64,000 nt of DNA. Origin: Clostridia bacterium. Its GTDB lineage: Bacteria; Bacillota_A; Clostridia; TANB77; CAG-508. Both the position numbers and the translations under genes were made by a program. The stretch is taken from assembly GCA_017475185.1 (NCBI GenBank), contig JAFVGB010000012.1, positions 98,752 through 162,751 of the forward strand, written 5' to 3'. Under the pieces are notes generated by a model. It was not told the DNA's origin, did not search any database, and saw only the letters and a list, made by a program, of their open reading frames with translations. This document shows, piece by piece, positions 34,267 through 43,360 of the stretch (position 1 is its first letter; each line of letters opens with the position of its first letter).

Positions 34267-35043
34267 TTAATAATACAATTTATTCTCTTTTACCAATTCT
34301 AATTGTTTCTTTAGGTTATCAACCAAAGCATCTGAACTCTTTTTCCATTCATCTTTATTTTTATCATTATTAAGATTATTGTTTATATCATCTTTAAGTG
34401 TTGTAGATGCATAATTAATTTTATTTTCAATTGTCTCTTGCATTAACGCAGGATATTTAAAACTATCATCTCCACGGAATAATTCTTTTTTATTCTGTAT
34501 TTTTTCCTTATTAAATCCTTGTTTCTTAAACCTTTTTGTTTGCTCATGTAAATGAGCATCTCCACATATTATTAAAACCTTTTTCCCTTCTGGAATAGTT
34601 TCTAATTTCTTCATTATATTATTATTAATCATATCATCTCTTTTTTTATCAGTTGTGCCTGGTTTTGTATTATCATTTATTTCCCAGTAATCAATCATAT
34701 CAACATCAATATCCTCTTGTAAACAATAGCTATAAGCCAGAATCATATCAATTGGGCCATCAACCACGTTGTAATTTTTATATGTATCTTCTCTTGATTC
34801 TATTAAAACAATATCTGGATCTATATTTTTAATGCAATTAGTTATATCTTGCATAGAATAATTAAATGGTTTCTTAAAATGTTCGTTATGATATGTACCT
34901 AAAATATATATTTCTTGATTTCTGTTATTGGTGAATTTTGCAATTTGATTATATTTATATATACACTTAAAATACCAAATAGCAGCGATAACAAGAGCAA
35001 TAGACACAATAGCTGTTATTATTAATAAAATTTTCTTTTTCAC
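34267..35043 (-). CDS. TraB/PrgY/EreA-like membrane-anchored protein
   Basis: 258 residues with one N-terminal membrane helix (about 5-25). The exposed domain shows the TraB/Tiki pattern: IYILGTYHNEH (GxxH) near residue 47, DIVLIESRED near 80 and LIICGDAHLHEQ near 165. These Glu and His residues form the metal site in that superfamily, which includes pheromone-shutdown proteins and peptidase-like enzymes. The substrate is unknown. The gene follows DUF4097 by 41 nt and probably belongs to the XRE operon. Confidence 0.7.
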   Translation of the reverse strand: MKKKILLIITAIVSIALVIAAIWYFKCIYKYNQIAKFTNNRNQEIYILGTYHNEHFKKPFNYSMQDITNCIKNIDPDIVLIESREDTYKNYNVVDGPIDMILAYSYCLQEDIDVDMIDYWEINDNTKPGTTDKKRDDMINNNIMKKLETIPEGKKVLIICGDAHLHEQTKRFKKQGFNKEKIQNKKELFRGDDSFKYPALMQETIENKINYASTTLKDDINNNLNNDKNKDEWKKSSDALVDNLKKQLELVKENKLYY

Positions 35044-35084
35044 TTTTTGCCTCCATTTAATTTTTAATATGTTGTTAATATATA

Positions 35085-35849
35085 TTAATCAACTTTAATA
35101 TTTCCACTTGAAGTTTTAATTTTTAAAACAATGTCACTTTTTCTATCGCTTCTGTTTACCTTAACATTACCACTACTTACTTCAGTCTCAACATAGCAAT
35201 TGCTTTCATTATTTCTAATATTAATATTTCCACTTGAAGCAGTTATTTTAGAATTTTCTTTTATATTTAATTTATCAACAACTACATTTCCACTTGAAAC
35301 ACCTATATTAGCTTTTTGATTAACTTCATCTATTTCAATGTTTCCACTACTTGTTGATATATCAACATCACCAGTTTCTTCTAATTTTACTTCACCGCTT
35401 TCTGTTGAAATTATTACTTTATTATTAGATAAATCTGTTTCAGATTTTGTATTTCCGCTTTCAAGTTTTAATTCAAATTCACCTATATAAGCCTTTGGAA
35501 CATATATTACTACTTTTTTGTTTACAATATTAAAGAAGTGAAATTCTGTTCTTCCAGTGTCATTAAATATTATTTTTTTATCTTTATATTCGATTTTAAC
35601 ATTATTGTCTTTATTACTGTAATACTCAACTAATATTTTATCATTAGAGCTTTCTTTTATTTCTATATCTGCACTCCCTACTTTTATATCTATTTTTTCT
35701 ACTGAATCAACTTCAGCTTCATAACTATCAATTAAGTTCAAATTTACTTTTCCCCAATTGTTTTTAATTAAAAATACCATTGTAATTGCAAGTGCAATAC
35801 AAATTATTGATAATATACATATTAAAAAAATCTTAATTCCCTTGCTCAT
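35085..35849 (-). CDS. DUF4097 family membrane-anchored beta-repeat protein
   Basis: 254 residues. There is one membrane helix at about 5-27 and a beta-rich exterior. From about 150 on it carries five SSGNxxV/I repeats (SSGNIEI, SSGNVVV, SSGNINI, SSGNVKV, SSGNIKV), the mark of DUF4097 (putative auto-transporter-like adhesin). Members often sit next to regulators and are linked to envelope stress. It starts 17 nt inside the XRE gene's 3' end, with GGAGG 9 nt upstream of the ATG, so the two are coupled. Confidence 0.88.
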   Translation of the reverse strand: MSKGIKIFLICILSIICIALAITMVFLIKNNWGKVNLNLIDSYEAEVDSVEKIDIKVGSADIEIKESSNDKILVEYYSNKDNNVKIEYKDKKIIFNDTGRTEFHFFNIVNKKVVIYVPKAYIGEFELKLESGNTKSETDLSNNKVIISTESGEVKLEETGDVDISTSSGNIEIDEVNQKANIGVSSGNVVVDKLNIKENSKITASSGNINIRNNESNCYVETEVSSGNVKVNRSDRKSDIVLKIKTSSGNIKVD

Positions 35850-36477
35850 CTTTTATTTCCTCCTTTTCTTCATCTTTTTCTTCATCATCTTTTACACTGA
35901 ATAACAATTTAATTATAGTATCAACAGAAGCCATAATTATGAATATTATCCATGTTATATGCCAAGCATTAGTTATAAAGCTTACTAAAAAATATAATAC
36001 AACACAAAGTGTATTAACTACTTCAATAACTAATTTAGTTTGTAAGTTATCATTTTTTTCTTTTTTTCTTTTTTTACCATACATAATAGAATTATATATA
36101 ATTAATCCTGTTGCTATTGCTATAAAAGTAAAAAATGCGCATACTCCCACTACTGGTTGATTAAATCCTGCTGCAAATAATATTAGCGCAGTTAATGAAA
36201 AAATATATAAACCTATTGATATAGCTAAATTTCTAGCATAATTAGTTTTGATATTCATTTCTTTTGCTTCTACAATATCTTTGTTTCCTGTTAATAATTC
36301 ATCAGTAGTAATATTAAAGTATTTACATAATGAAACTATTTTATCAAAATCAGGCATTGATTGATTTGTTTCCCATTTTGAAATGCTTTGTCTTGATACA
36401 TTAAGTTCATTTGCAAGATCTTCTTGTGATAAATTTCTTTCCTTTCTTAAATTTAACAATCTTTCTCCAATTGTCAT
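35833..36477 (-). CDS. XRE-family regulator with C-terminal membrane helices
   Basis: 214 residues. The first 65 are a Cro/C1 helix-turn-helix (LRKERNLSQEDLANELNVSRQSISKWE, about 8-34). Four membrane helices follow (about 85-105, 112-132, 150-170, 172-190), then an acidic tail. A membrane-bound DNA-binding protein may sense the envelope directly. The start at 36477 is chosen as AGGAGG lies 9 nt upstream; the GTG at 36486 overlaps that site. The downstream DUF4097 gene overlaps it by 17 nt. Confidence 0.88.
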   Translation of the reverse strand: MTIGERLLNLRKERNLSQEDLANELNVSRQSISKWETNQSMPDFDKIVSLCKYFNITTDELLTGNKDIVEAKEMNIKTNYARNLAISIGLYIFSLTALILFAAGFNQPVVGVCAFFTFIAIATGLIIYNSIMYGKKRKKEKNDNLQTKLVIEVVNTLCVVLYFLVSFITNAWHITWIIFIIMASVDTIIKLLFSVKDDEEKDEEKEEIKDEQGN

Positions 36478-36520
36478 TTTATACACCTCCTACGATTATA
36501 ATTTTAACTCTTTTTATCGG

Positions 36521-36555
36521 TTGCGCGCAATATAGTTGACTTGGAAATTTGTCAA
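36521..36555 (-). promoter_or_regulatory. Candidate promoter and operator of the XRE-DUF4097-TraB operon
   Basis: TTGACA (36550-36555), a 17-nt spacer and TATTGC (36527-36532). The perfect palindrome TTGCGCGCAA (36521-36530), GC-rich in an AT-rich region, overlaps the -10. A second inverted repeat, TTGAC...GTCAA (36537-36555), covers the -35. Both could bind the XRE protein. Confidence 0.5.
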
Positions 36556-36573
36556 TAGTTGGTTGCAATGCTT

Positions 36574-36615
36574 AAAAATAGGGATAATTGACATATTCAA
36601 TTATCCCTATTTTTT
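36574..36615 (-). terminator. Rho-independent terminator of the 38441-36628 operon
   Basis: Arms ATAGGGATAATTGA and TCAATTATCCCTAT with a 4-5 nt loop, flanked by A-run and T-run. Confidence 0.9.
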
Positions 36616-36627
36616 CAGATTTCTATT

Positions 36628-37176
36628 TTACTTGTCATAGACAGAAGCATGATATACAGTTCCTTTTTTAATTACCAATATTGGTGTACCTTCTTCAATT
36701 CTATCATAATCTGCTTTAGTAGTTTGAATACGTGAGCATACTAACTTTTCAGGGCCATCATCATTAATTACACTTACATAATATATCTTATTATTGCCCA
36801 TTCTACCATTAGTATGAGCATAGTCCCAGTTTTTCCAAACTGCTTTTCCAAATGCAACTTTTGGTTTGCTTGTTATTGTAGAGATTAAAAGATATAACAA
36901 TACCGCAGTAATTAGTAATATTACTATTGCTAAAACTGTTTTTTCTGTTATAAAAGCTAGTAAAGAACTTGCTCCAAAAGCTATAGTTGCTATTGCTATA
37001 ATAAGCAACTTTTGATTTCCTATTTCTTTGGCAATTTTCTCTTGTTCTTCATTTTCAATATTATGATATTCAAATTGTGATGGAAGTACTGATTTATAAT
37101 CAGCATATTTTGCTGGTAATTCATTCAACTTCTGTAAATTTGATAAATTCTCGTTTATTTTATCAAATCTATTCAT
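36628..37176 (-). CDS. Membrane protein of unknown function
   Basis: 182 residues. An N-terminal region of about 55 residues is charged and probably helical. Two close membrane helices follow (about 58-80, 83-103), then a beta-rich tail of about 75 residues with CSRIQTTKADYDRI and EGTPILVIKKGT. No family recognised. AGGAGG lies before the ATG. It is the last gene of an operon with a CPBP-like protein and another small membrane protein and is followed by a strong terminator. Confidence 0.75.
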   Translation of the reverse strand: MNRFDKINENLSNLQKLNELPAKYADYKSVLPSQFEYHNIENEEQEKIAKEIGNQKLLIIAIATIAFGASSLLAFITEKTVLAIVILLITAVLLYLLISTITSKPKVAFGKAVWKNWDYAHTNGRMGNNKIYYVSVINDDGPEKLVCSRIQTTKADYDRIEEGTPILVIKKGTVYHASVYDK

Positions 37177-37207
37177 TTTTAAAACCTCCTCAATTCATTA
37201 CCTAAAA

Positions 37208-37924
37208 TTACATATTTAACATTGTTTGATAAAATTCTGGACTAATAGAAGTCATTAATATCATAACAACACTAGCCATTTCTATAAGTGTATGTCCTAT
37301 CATAATAGGTACTGGATTTTTATGTTTACGATAATACCAACATAAAATTATAGTTAATGGTAAGAAAGATAAAAATCTATATATTATAAATTTTCCATCA
37401 AATAATGTTGGAATAAATGAATGTTGTAATGCATAAAAGAATGCTGGTATTAATATAGCCATATATTTATTTTTGAAACTATTAACTCCACATCCTAAAT
37501 ATAATCCATCTTCTGCAAATGGAACTGTTAAAGGTAAAATAATAAAATTAATAATCGCTAAAATTAATGATATTGGTGCTATCATCATAGGAGCAGCATA
37601 TGGAAATTTTCCATAACAAATAAATCCTGCTAAATACATTCCAAAAGTTCCTACAAATAAAACTACTAAAGATATAATTATGACTTGTTTTATTTTTGTT
37701 TTTCCTTTTTCATAATTAATTAACTTTGAATAACTAATATTCATTTTATTTGATATAAATACTAATAATAAAATTGTTATAATATTAACAATAGTCGCTA
37801 CTATACTCCACCAGTTACTAATATCACTTATATTTTTATTAACAATTAAAGAACCAATAACAAAAAATAATATAAACATTATAGATCGAATTGGTAGTAA
37901 ATATTTTAAATTTTCTTTTTTCAT
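37208..37924 (-). CDS. CPBP/CAAX-protease-like membrane protein with altered first motif
   Basis: 238 residues, about seven membrane helices. The CPBP pattern is seen as AEDGLYLG (about 140, in place of EExxxR), FFYALQHSF (about 165, the His motif) and PVPIMIGHTLIEM (about 212). Active members need the EE pair; here the first Glu is Ala and the Arg is absent, so protease activity is doubtful. Start at 37924 is chosen because GGAGG lies 6-7 nt upstream and the ATG at 37936 overlaps it. Confidence 0.77.
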   Translation of the reverse strand: MKKENLKYLLPIRSIMFILFFVIGSLIVNKNISDISNWWSIVATIVNIITILLLVFISNKMNISYSKLINYEKGKTKIKQVIIISLVVLFVGTFGMYLAGFICYGKFPYAAPMMIAPISLILAIINFIILPLTVPFAEDGLYLGCGVNSFKNKYMAILIPAFFYALQHSFIPTLFDGKFIIYRFLSFLPLTIILCWYYRKHKNPVPIMIGHTLIEMASVVMILMTSISPEFYQTMLNM

Positions 37925-37958
37925 TTTTTCCTCCATATTTAATTTTTATAAATAATTA

Positions 37959-38441
37959 TCAAACAATCATTGTCATAATCCATGCCACTAAAGCACTAAA
38001 AAGTGGATATGTAACTAATGTTCCTCCCCATTTTTTTACTTTAGTTTTGGTAGGAATATATGGTTTTAAATCTTCAGTTCCAGGAATAAACCATGCTTTA
38101 GTATGTTCTACCCAATACCAATCAATAAATAATCTATCAAATAATCCCATAATAAGCATAATAATAGTCATTTGAATAAATCCATCACAGAAATTATCCG
38201 CTCCATTAATACCATATACCATATAAGGCACTAGAAATATAATTGGTAAAAACATTACCATACTTGAAATAATTGTACTCTTTTTAATTTTTTCTTTTGT
38301 TGTTAATCCAAGTTCAACCACTCTTTCCTGTACATCTTTTTCATAAAATGTTACTAATCCAACTGGTCCATTTGCAATTCCTATTACACACATAATTAGT
38401 AATATAAAACACATTACTATAGCTTCCATTAATATTACCAT
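37959..38441 (-). CDS. Small polytopic membrane protein, unknown function
   Basis: 160 residues with four membrane helices (about 5-25, 58-80, 85-105, 138-158). The loop LFIDWYWVEHTKAWFIPGTEDL carries conserved-looking aromatic and acidic residues. It was not placed in a family. AAAGGAGG lies 8 nt before the ATG, and a good promoter stands just upstream (38477-38505). It begins a three-gene operon with the CPBP-like and the 36628 protein. Confidence 0.75.
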   Translation of the reverse strand: MVILMEAIVMCFILLIMCVIGIANGPVGLVTFYEKDVQERVVELGLTTKEKIKKSTIISSMVMFLPIIFLVPYMVYGINGADNFCDGFIQMTIIMLIMGLFDRLFIDWYWVEHTKAWFIPGTEDLKPYIPTKTKVKKWGGTLVTYPLFSALVAWIMTMIV

Positions 38442-38476
38442 GTGTTTTTCCTCCTTTGTTTACAAATACTAATAAT

Positions 38477-38505
38477 ATTGTATATTTAAATAAAAAAATA
38501 GTCAA
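38477..38505 (-). promoter_or_regulatory. Promoter of the small membrane-protein operon
   Basis: TTGACT (38500-38505), 17-nt spacer and TACAAT (38477-38482), about 36 nt before the first start codon. It separates this operon from the ABC genes upstream. Confidence 0.65.
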
Positions 38506-38553
38506 CTAACATTTTTATATTATTAAAAATCCATACTATCTAAATATACAGTG

Positions 38554-40410
38554 CTATTCTTCAACCTCTTCAAACTGTGAATTATATAATTCAGCATAAA
38601 ATCCATTTTTCTCAAGTAACTCATCATGAGTTCCTTGCTCAACAATATCTCCATTATTCATAACTAAAATTAAATCCGCATTTCTAATAGTTGATAATCT
38701 ATGAGCAATAATAAAGCTTGTTCTTCCCCTCATAAGTTCATCCATTGCAGATTGAATTTGTATTTCAGTTCTTGTATCAATAGAACTTGTGGCTTCATCT
38801 AAAATCAAAATTTTAGGATTTGCTAAAATAACACGCGCTATTGTTAATAACTGTTTTTGTCCTTGTGAAATATTGCTTGTTTCTTCATTTATTTCCATAT
38901 TATATGCATTTGGCAATGTTTTTATAAAATGATGAACATGTGCTGCTTTTGCAGCTTCTATTACTTCAGAATCTGAAGCATCTTGGTTGCTGTATTTAAT
39001 GTTGTCTTTTATTGTTCCATTAAATAACCATGTATCTTGTAAAACCATTCCAAATAGCTTTCTTATTTCTCCTCTGTCAAATCCGCTTATATCATGACCA
39101 TCTATTAAAATTTTTCCTGAATTCAAGTCATAGAAACGCATTAGTAGTTTTACAATTGTAGTTTTCCCAGCACCTGTTGGTCCTACAATAGCAATCTTTT
39201 GACCTTCTTTTATATCAGCATTAAAATCATTAATAATTATTTTATCATCATTATATCCAAAATGAACATGATCAAATTTTACATTTCCTTTTAAACAATC
39301 AATTGAAGTTGTATCAGAAATTAATTTAACTTCTTCATCTTCGTCTAAAAATTCAAAAATTCTTTCTGCAGATGCAACCATTGATTGAATCATGCTAGAA
39401 ACTTGTGCAATTTGATTTATTGGTTGTGTAAATTGTTTATTGTATTGAATAAATGATTGTATATTACCTACTGTAATTTTTCCTTTAATACTTAAATATC
39501 CACCTAATATAGCTATTGCAACATAACCAATGTTTCCAACAAAATTCATAATTGGGTGCATAAGTCCTGATAAAAATTGTGATTTCCATGCTGATGTATA
39601 TAATTCATCATTTGATTTTTTAAAATCTTTAATAGCTTTTTCTTCGCCATTAAATACTTTTACTATACTATATCCTCCAAATGTTTCTTCAATATTTCCA
39701 TTAACATGACCTAAGTATTCTTGTTGTTTTGCAAAATACTTTTGAGATTTTCCCACTATTTTACCAACCGCAAAAATTGATAATGGTAATATTAACAAAG
39801 ATACTAACGTCATTAAAACATTCATAGAGAACATCATTATTACAATACCAATTAATGTACATACTGATGTTATAATCTGAGTTATACTTTGATTTAAATT
39901 CATTCCTAATGTATCTATATCATTTGTAATAATTGATAAAACTTCACCATTAGTCTTTTTATCAAAATAATTCATAGGTAGTTTGTTTAATTTTTGTGCC
40001 AAATCATTACGTAATTTATATGTTAGCTTTTGAGAGATTTGGGTCATTATCAATCCTTGAATAGCACTAAATGCAGCACTTATTATGTATAAAACTAACA
40101 ATGTTACTAATATGTTTCCAATTTTTCCAAAATTTATTCCATCTCCTCCTGAAATTTTCCCTACAATTCCTGTAAATATTTCAGTAGTAGCATTACCCAA
40201 TATTTTAGGTCCAACTATTGAAAAAATTGTACTTGCTATTGCAAAAATGATTACTATAAATAGCCCAATTTTATATTTTGATAAATACTTTCTTACCAAA
40301 GTATTTAATGTTCCTTTAAAATCCTTAGCCTTTTCAACAGATCCAATACCTCTTCCTGGGCCACGGCCCCTTTGACCTCTCATTGAAGGCTTTGTTCTAT
40401 TTTCTGTCAT
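38554..40410 (-). CDS. ABC exporter half-transporter, consensus catalytic Glu, degenerate signature
   Basis: 618 residues: about 40 basic residues, six membrane helices (about 50-345) and an ATPase domain. Walker A is GPTGAGKTT (about 410), Walker B ILILDEATSSID has the catalytic Glu, and the H-loop is IIAHRLST. Its signature is ISQGQ, not LSGGQ. The partner at 40450 has the reverse pattern, so the pair fits a heterodimeric type IV exporter (TM287/288, LmrCD, BmrCD), with one consensus and one degenerate ATP site. Substrate likely drug- or lipid-like; not known. Confidence 0.93.
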   Translation of the reverse strand: MTENRTKPSMRGQRGRGPGRGIGSVEKAKDFKGTLNTLVRKYLSKYKIGLFIVIIFAIASTIFSIVGPKILGNATTEIFTGIVGKISGGDGINFGKIGNILVTLLVLYIISAAFSAIQGLIMTQISQKLTYKLRNDLAQKLNKLPMNYFDKKTNGEVLSIITNDIDTLGMNLNQSITQIITSVCTLIGIVIMMFSMNVLMTLVSLLILPLSIFAVGKIVGKSQKYFAKQQEYLGHVNGNIEETFGGYSIVKVFNGEEKAIKDFKKSNDELYTSAWKSQFLSGLMHPIMNFVGNIGYVAIAILGGYLSIKGKITVGNIQSFIQYNKQFTQPINQIAQVSSMIQSMVASAERIFEFLDEDEEVKLISDTTSIDCLKGNVKFDHVHFGYNDDKIIINDFNADIKEGQKIAIVGPTGAGKTTIVKLLMRFYDLNSGKILIDGHDISGFDRGEIRKLFGMVLQDTWLFNGTIKDNIKYSNQDASDSEVIEAAKAAHVHHFIKTLPNAYNMEINEETSNISQGQKQLLTIARVILANPKILILDEATSSIDTRTEIQIQSAMDELMRGRTSFIIAHRLSTIRNADLILVMNNGDIVEQGTHDELLEKNGFYAELYNSQFEEVEE

Positions 40411-40449
40411 TTTTCTTTTCCTTTCTTTTTTTATTTGAACGTAGAAAAA

Positions 40450-42693
40450 TTAGGAATCTAACTCCTCATGTGAAAGTTGAGATAAAGCAATTTGTTTATA
40501 TACTTCATTACTTTTTAACAACTCTTCATGCGTACCAATACCAACAATTTTACCTTCATCCAGAACTATAATTTGATTTGCATTCATAATTGTGCTAATT
40601 CTTTGAGCAACAATAATTACAGTTTTATCTTTAGTAACTTCTTCTAAAGCTGTACGTAATTTCAAATCAGTTTTAAAATCTAAAGCAGAAAAACTATCAT
40701 CAAACACAAATATTTCTGGATTTTTGGCTATTGCTCTTGCAATTGATAAACGTTGTTTTTGTCCTCCAGACACATTGTTTCCACCTTGAGCAATTTCAGA
40801 ATTGTATTTATTTTCTTTTGATTCTATAAACTCTTCTGCCTGTGCAATTTGAGCAGCTTTAATCATATCTTCATCAGACATATTTTCATCACTATATTTA
40901 ATATTTGATTCTATTGTTCCTGAAAATAATACTCCTTTTTGTGGAACAAAACCTATTACATCTCTCAAATCTTTTTGTGATACGTCTTTTATATTAACGC
41001 CATCAACTAAAATCTCTCCAGCTGTTACATCATAAAATCGCGGTAATAGATTTACTACAGTTGATTTTCCACTTCCTGTACTTCCAATAATAGCTGTAAC
41101 CTCTCCTGGTTTTGCTATAAAATTAATATCAGTTAATACTTCTGAATCAGCATCGGGATATCTAAATGATACATCTTTAAATTCAACAAATCCTTTTTTA
41201 GAACTATCGAATTTTTTTAAATTCTTAGCATCTTTTACTAAATTATCTGTTTCTAGAACATCATTTATACGTTTAGCAGAAACTGATGCACGAGGAAGCA
41301 TTATTGACAACATTGATATGAATAAGAAAGAAATTACTATTTGCATTGCATATTGCATAAACGTCATAACTGTTCCAACTTGCATAACACCTTTATCTAC
41401 ATTCTCTGCGCCATTCCAAATTATTAATAAACTCATTCCATTCATTATAAACATTAAAGCAGGCATCATAAAACTCATCGTTCTGTTTACGAAAATATTT
41501 GTTTTTGTTAAATCTGTATTTGCATCATCAAATTTCTTTTCTTCATATTTTTCTTTATTAAAAGCTCTTATTACAGGAATACCTGTTAATATTTCTCTTG
41601 AAACCATATTTAATTTATCAATTAGGTCTTGTAATTTTTTGAATTTTGGCATAGCAAATGCAAATAATCCTCCAATTACAACAATAATTACAGCTATTGC
41701 TACCCCTATTATCCATGCCATTGAGTTTTCACTTTGATTTAATACTTTTAAAAATGCTCCAATTCCTACTATTGGTGCGTAAATAACAGTTCTAAATAGC
41801 ATAGGAACCATATTTTGAATTTGTTGTACATCATTTGTATTTCTTGTAATTAATGATGAACTTCCAAATTTTCTATATTCACTGCTTGAAAAGCTTAACA
41901 CTTTTTTATAAACTTTTTCCCTAATTGTTTTTCCAAGTCCTGCAGCTGTTCTAGCTGACAATAAAGTGATTAAAATTGCAGCCAACATGCTAATCATAGC
42001 AACTCCTAGCATTTTTAATCCAGACATCAAAATATAAGTAATTTGAGTTTTATTTAAATCAACTCCAAGCAACTCATACTCATTTTGAACTGATATAATT
42101 GCAGATTGTTCAATAATACTATCTGGCATTTCAGAATATTTTTCATCTATCACATCTAAAATAATGTTTAATTGTTCATCTGGTATTAAACTAATTGCTT
42201 TAAATGCATCGAAATCTTCATCCATATTAGCATTCATATATACATTCATTTGACTTTTTAAATGTTCAATTATCTCTTTATTTTGTAACATATTAACAAG
42301 CATCAATGCTTTTCCCATTTCAATATTAAGTTTATTTCTTGTTTCTTTGTTAACATCTTTAATTACATAAGTTTCCTGTTTATCTAAATTAGGATATTTT
42401 TTAGCAAATTTATTATATTCTCTTTCCGATAGATTTTCTTTGGAACATATCTGGTAATTACTTAAAATAAAATCATCCTCTTTTGTTACAAGTAGGACTT
42501 TATCTAACGTTTCCTTTGAAATCAAATCAGGAGATGAATTTTCTATACCTTTTTGTTGAATACCAACATTAACAATCTTTGAAGTAAAATCTGGCAGATT
42601 CAAATCAGCCATAGCTTGAGCACATAATAATACAAATATAATTATTATTGCATACCAAGATTGTTTCAAATTGTTTTTTAGTAGCTTTAGCAT
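40450..42693 (-). CDS. ABC exporter half-transporter with degenerate catalytic residues and large external insert
   Basis: 747 residues. Between TM1 (about 12-30) and TM2 lies an insert of about 170 residues, probably outside the cell. The ATPase has Walker A GSTGSGKST (about 535) and a consensus signature VSGGQ. Walker B reads FVFDDSFSALD, with Asp in place of the catalytic Glu, and the H-loop reads VAQRIST, with Gln for His. These lie on the same side as the partner's degenerate signature, so they form the non-hydrolysing site of a heterodimer. GAGGAGG precedes the ATG. Confidence 0.93.
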   Translation of the reverse strand: MLKLLKNNLKQSWYAIIIIFVLLCAQAMADLNLPDFTSKIVNVGIQQKGIENSSPDLISKETLDKVLLVTKEDDFILSNYQICSKENLSEREYNKFAKKYPNLDKQETYVIKDVNKETRNKLNIEMGKALMLVNMLQNKEIIEHLKSQMNVYMNANMDEDFDAFKAISLIPDEQLNIILDVIDEKYSEMPDSIIEQSAIISVQNEYELLGVDLNKTQITYILMSGLKMLGVAMISMLAAILITLLSARTAAGLGKTIREKVYKKVLSFSSSEYRKFGSSSLITRNTNDVQQIQNMVPMLFRTVIYAPIVGIGAFLKVLNQSENSMAWIIGVAIAVIIVVIGGLFAFAMPKFKKLQDLIDKLNMVSREILTGIPVIRAFNKEKYEEKKFDDANTDLTKTNIFVNRTMSFMMPALMFIMNGMSLLIIWNGAENVDKGVMQVGTVMTFMQYAMQIVISFLFISMLSIMLPRASVSAKRINDVLETDNLVKDAKNLKKFDSSKKGFVEFKDVSFRYPDADSEVLTDINFIAKPGEVTAIIGSTGSGKSTVVNLLPRFYDVTAGEILVDGVNIKDVSQKDLRDVIGFVPQKGVLFSGTIESNIKYSDENMSDEDMIKAAQIAQAEEFIESKENKYNSEIAQGGNNVSGGQKQRLSIARAIAKNPEIFVFDDSFSALDFKTDLKLRTALEEVTKDKTVIIVAQRISTIMNANQIIVLDEGKIVGIGTHEELLKSNEVYKQIALSQLSHEELDS

Positions 42694-42736
42694 TTTTTTA
42701 ATTCCTCCTCTATTTTCACTCTTTTACAATATTCTA

Positions 42737-42765
42737 ATTCTACCACATTGTGCCGTTCTATTCAA
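42737..42765 (-). promoter_or_regulatory. Promoter of the ABC exporter operon
   Basis: TTGAAT (42760-42765), 17-nt spacer and TAGAAT (42737-42742), about 44 nt before the start codon. Confidence 0.55.
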
Positions 42766-42799
42766 CATTTTTTAACCAATTCACAAATTTTTCACAATT

Positions 42800-42824
42800 A
42801 AAAGACCGTCCCCTTGATGTTTCA
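42800..42824 (-). repeat. GGACGGTC dispersed repeat, truncated copy
   Basis: In the minus direction it reads GAAACATCAA, then GGGGACGGTC and a T-run; the distal GTTTC end is lacking. Confidence 0.75.
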
Positions 42825-42828
42825 AAAT

Positions 42829-42861
42829 TGAAACAAAAAAAGACCGTCCCAAAATGTTTCA
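42829..42861 (-). repeat. GGACGGTC dispersed repeat, full copy
   Basis: Full minus-oriented unit with GAAACA/TGTTTC ends and GGGACGGTC core, 5 nt from the truncated copy. It abuts the DUF1292 terminator. Confidence 0.85.
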
Positions 42862-42897
42862 AAAAAAAGATGACTCTTAAAAGTCATCTTTTTTGGT
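42862..42897 (-). terminator. Rho-independent terminator of the DUF1292 gene
   Basis: Arms AAAAAAGATGACT and AGTCATCTTTTTT with a short loop, 11 nt after the stop at 42908. Confidence 0.88.
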
Positions 42898-42907
42898 TAA
42901 ATTATAA

Positions 42908-43225
42908 TTAATCAACAAAATTAAATTCATCTTTAAATTTTTCTTTAAACATTTCAAATACTTTGTTAAGAACTTCTTCGTCTTCAACACTTACATAAGA
43001 TTCTTCGTCTTCTGATTCTGTGTCTTCTAATTTTAAGATAACAACTTCATCAGCTTCTTCTTCGTCTTCTTCTACTGGTAAAAGAACTACATATTCTTCT
43101 CCGTCTAATTCTATTAAATCAAGGAACTCAAAAGGAACCTCTTCACCATTTTCGTCATTTAAAACTATGATGTTATCGATTTCTTCTGATTCTTCATTGT
43201 AGTTATTATTCATTTCTTCATTCAT
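42908..43225 (-). CDS. DUF1292 family acidic protein
   Basis: 105 residues, very acidic. ENGEEVPFEFLDLIELDGEEYVVLLP is the DUF1292 core (about 23-50), followed by EVVILKLED and a second acidic stretch. In Clostridia it is regularly found after ireB and ruvX, as here. Function unknown. AAAGGAG precedes the ATG. A 135-nt gap separates it from ruvX, so it may have its own start of transcription. Confidence 0.92.
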   Translation of the reverse strand: MNEEMNNNYNEESEEIDNIIVLNDENGEEVPFEFLDLIELDGEEYVVLLPVEEDEEEADEVVILKLEDTESEDEESYVSVEDEEVLNKVFEMFKEKFKDEFNFVD

Positions 43226-43360
43226 TTTATAATTCTCCTTTCAAGAAAATATTTTCTTTTTTGTTTATCAACCTAAATATAGTATCTACAATTATTTTTA
43301 TGCTATTCAAGTTTTACTATTTTTAAGTTACCTTTATAATATACTATATTTTTAATAAAA

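Noticed and set aside
36521..36530. TTGCGCGCAA considered as a restriction or origin element
   Set aside because: It overlaps the predicted -10 of the XRE operon, so an operator is more likely; no other origin feature is near.
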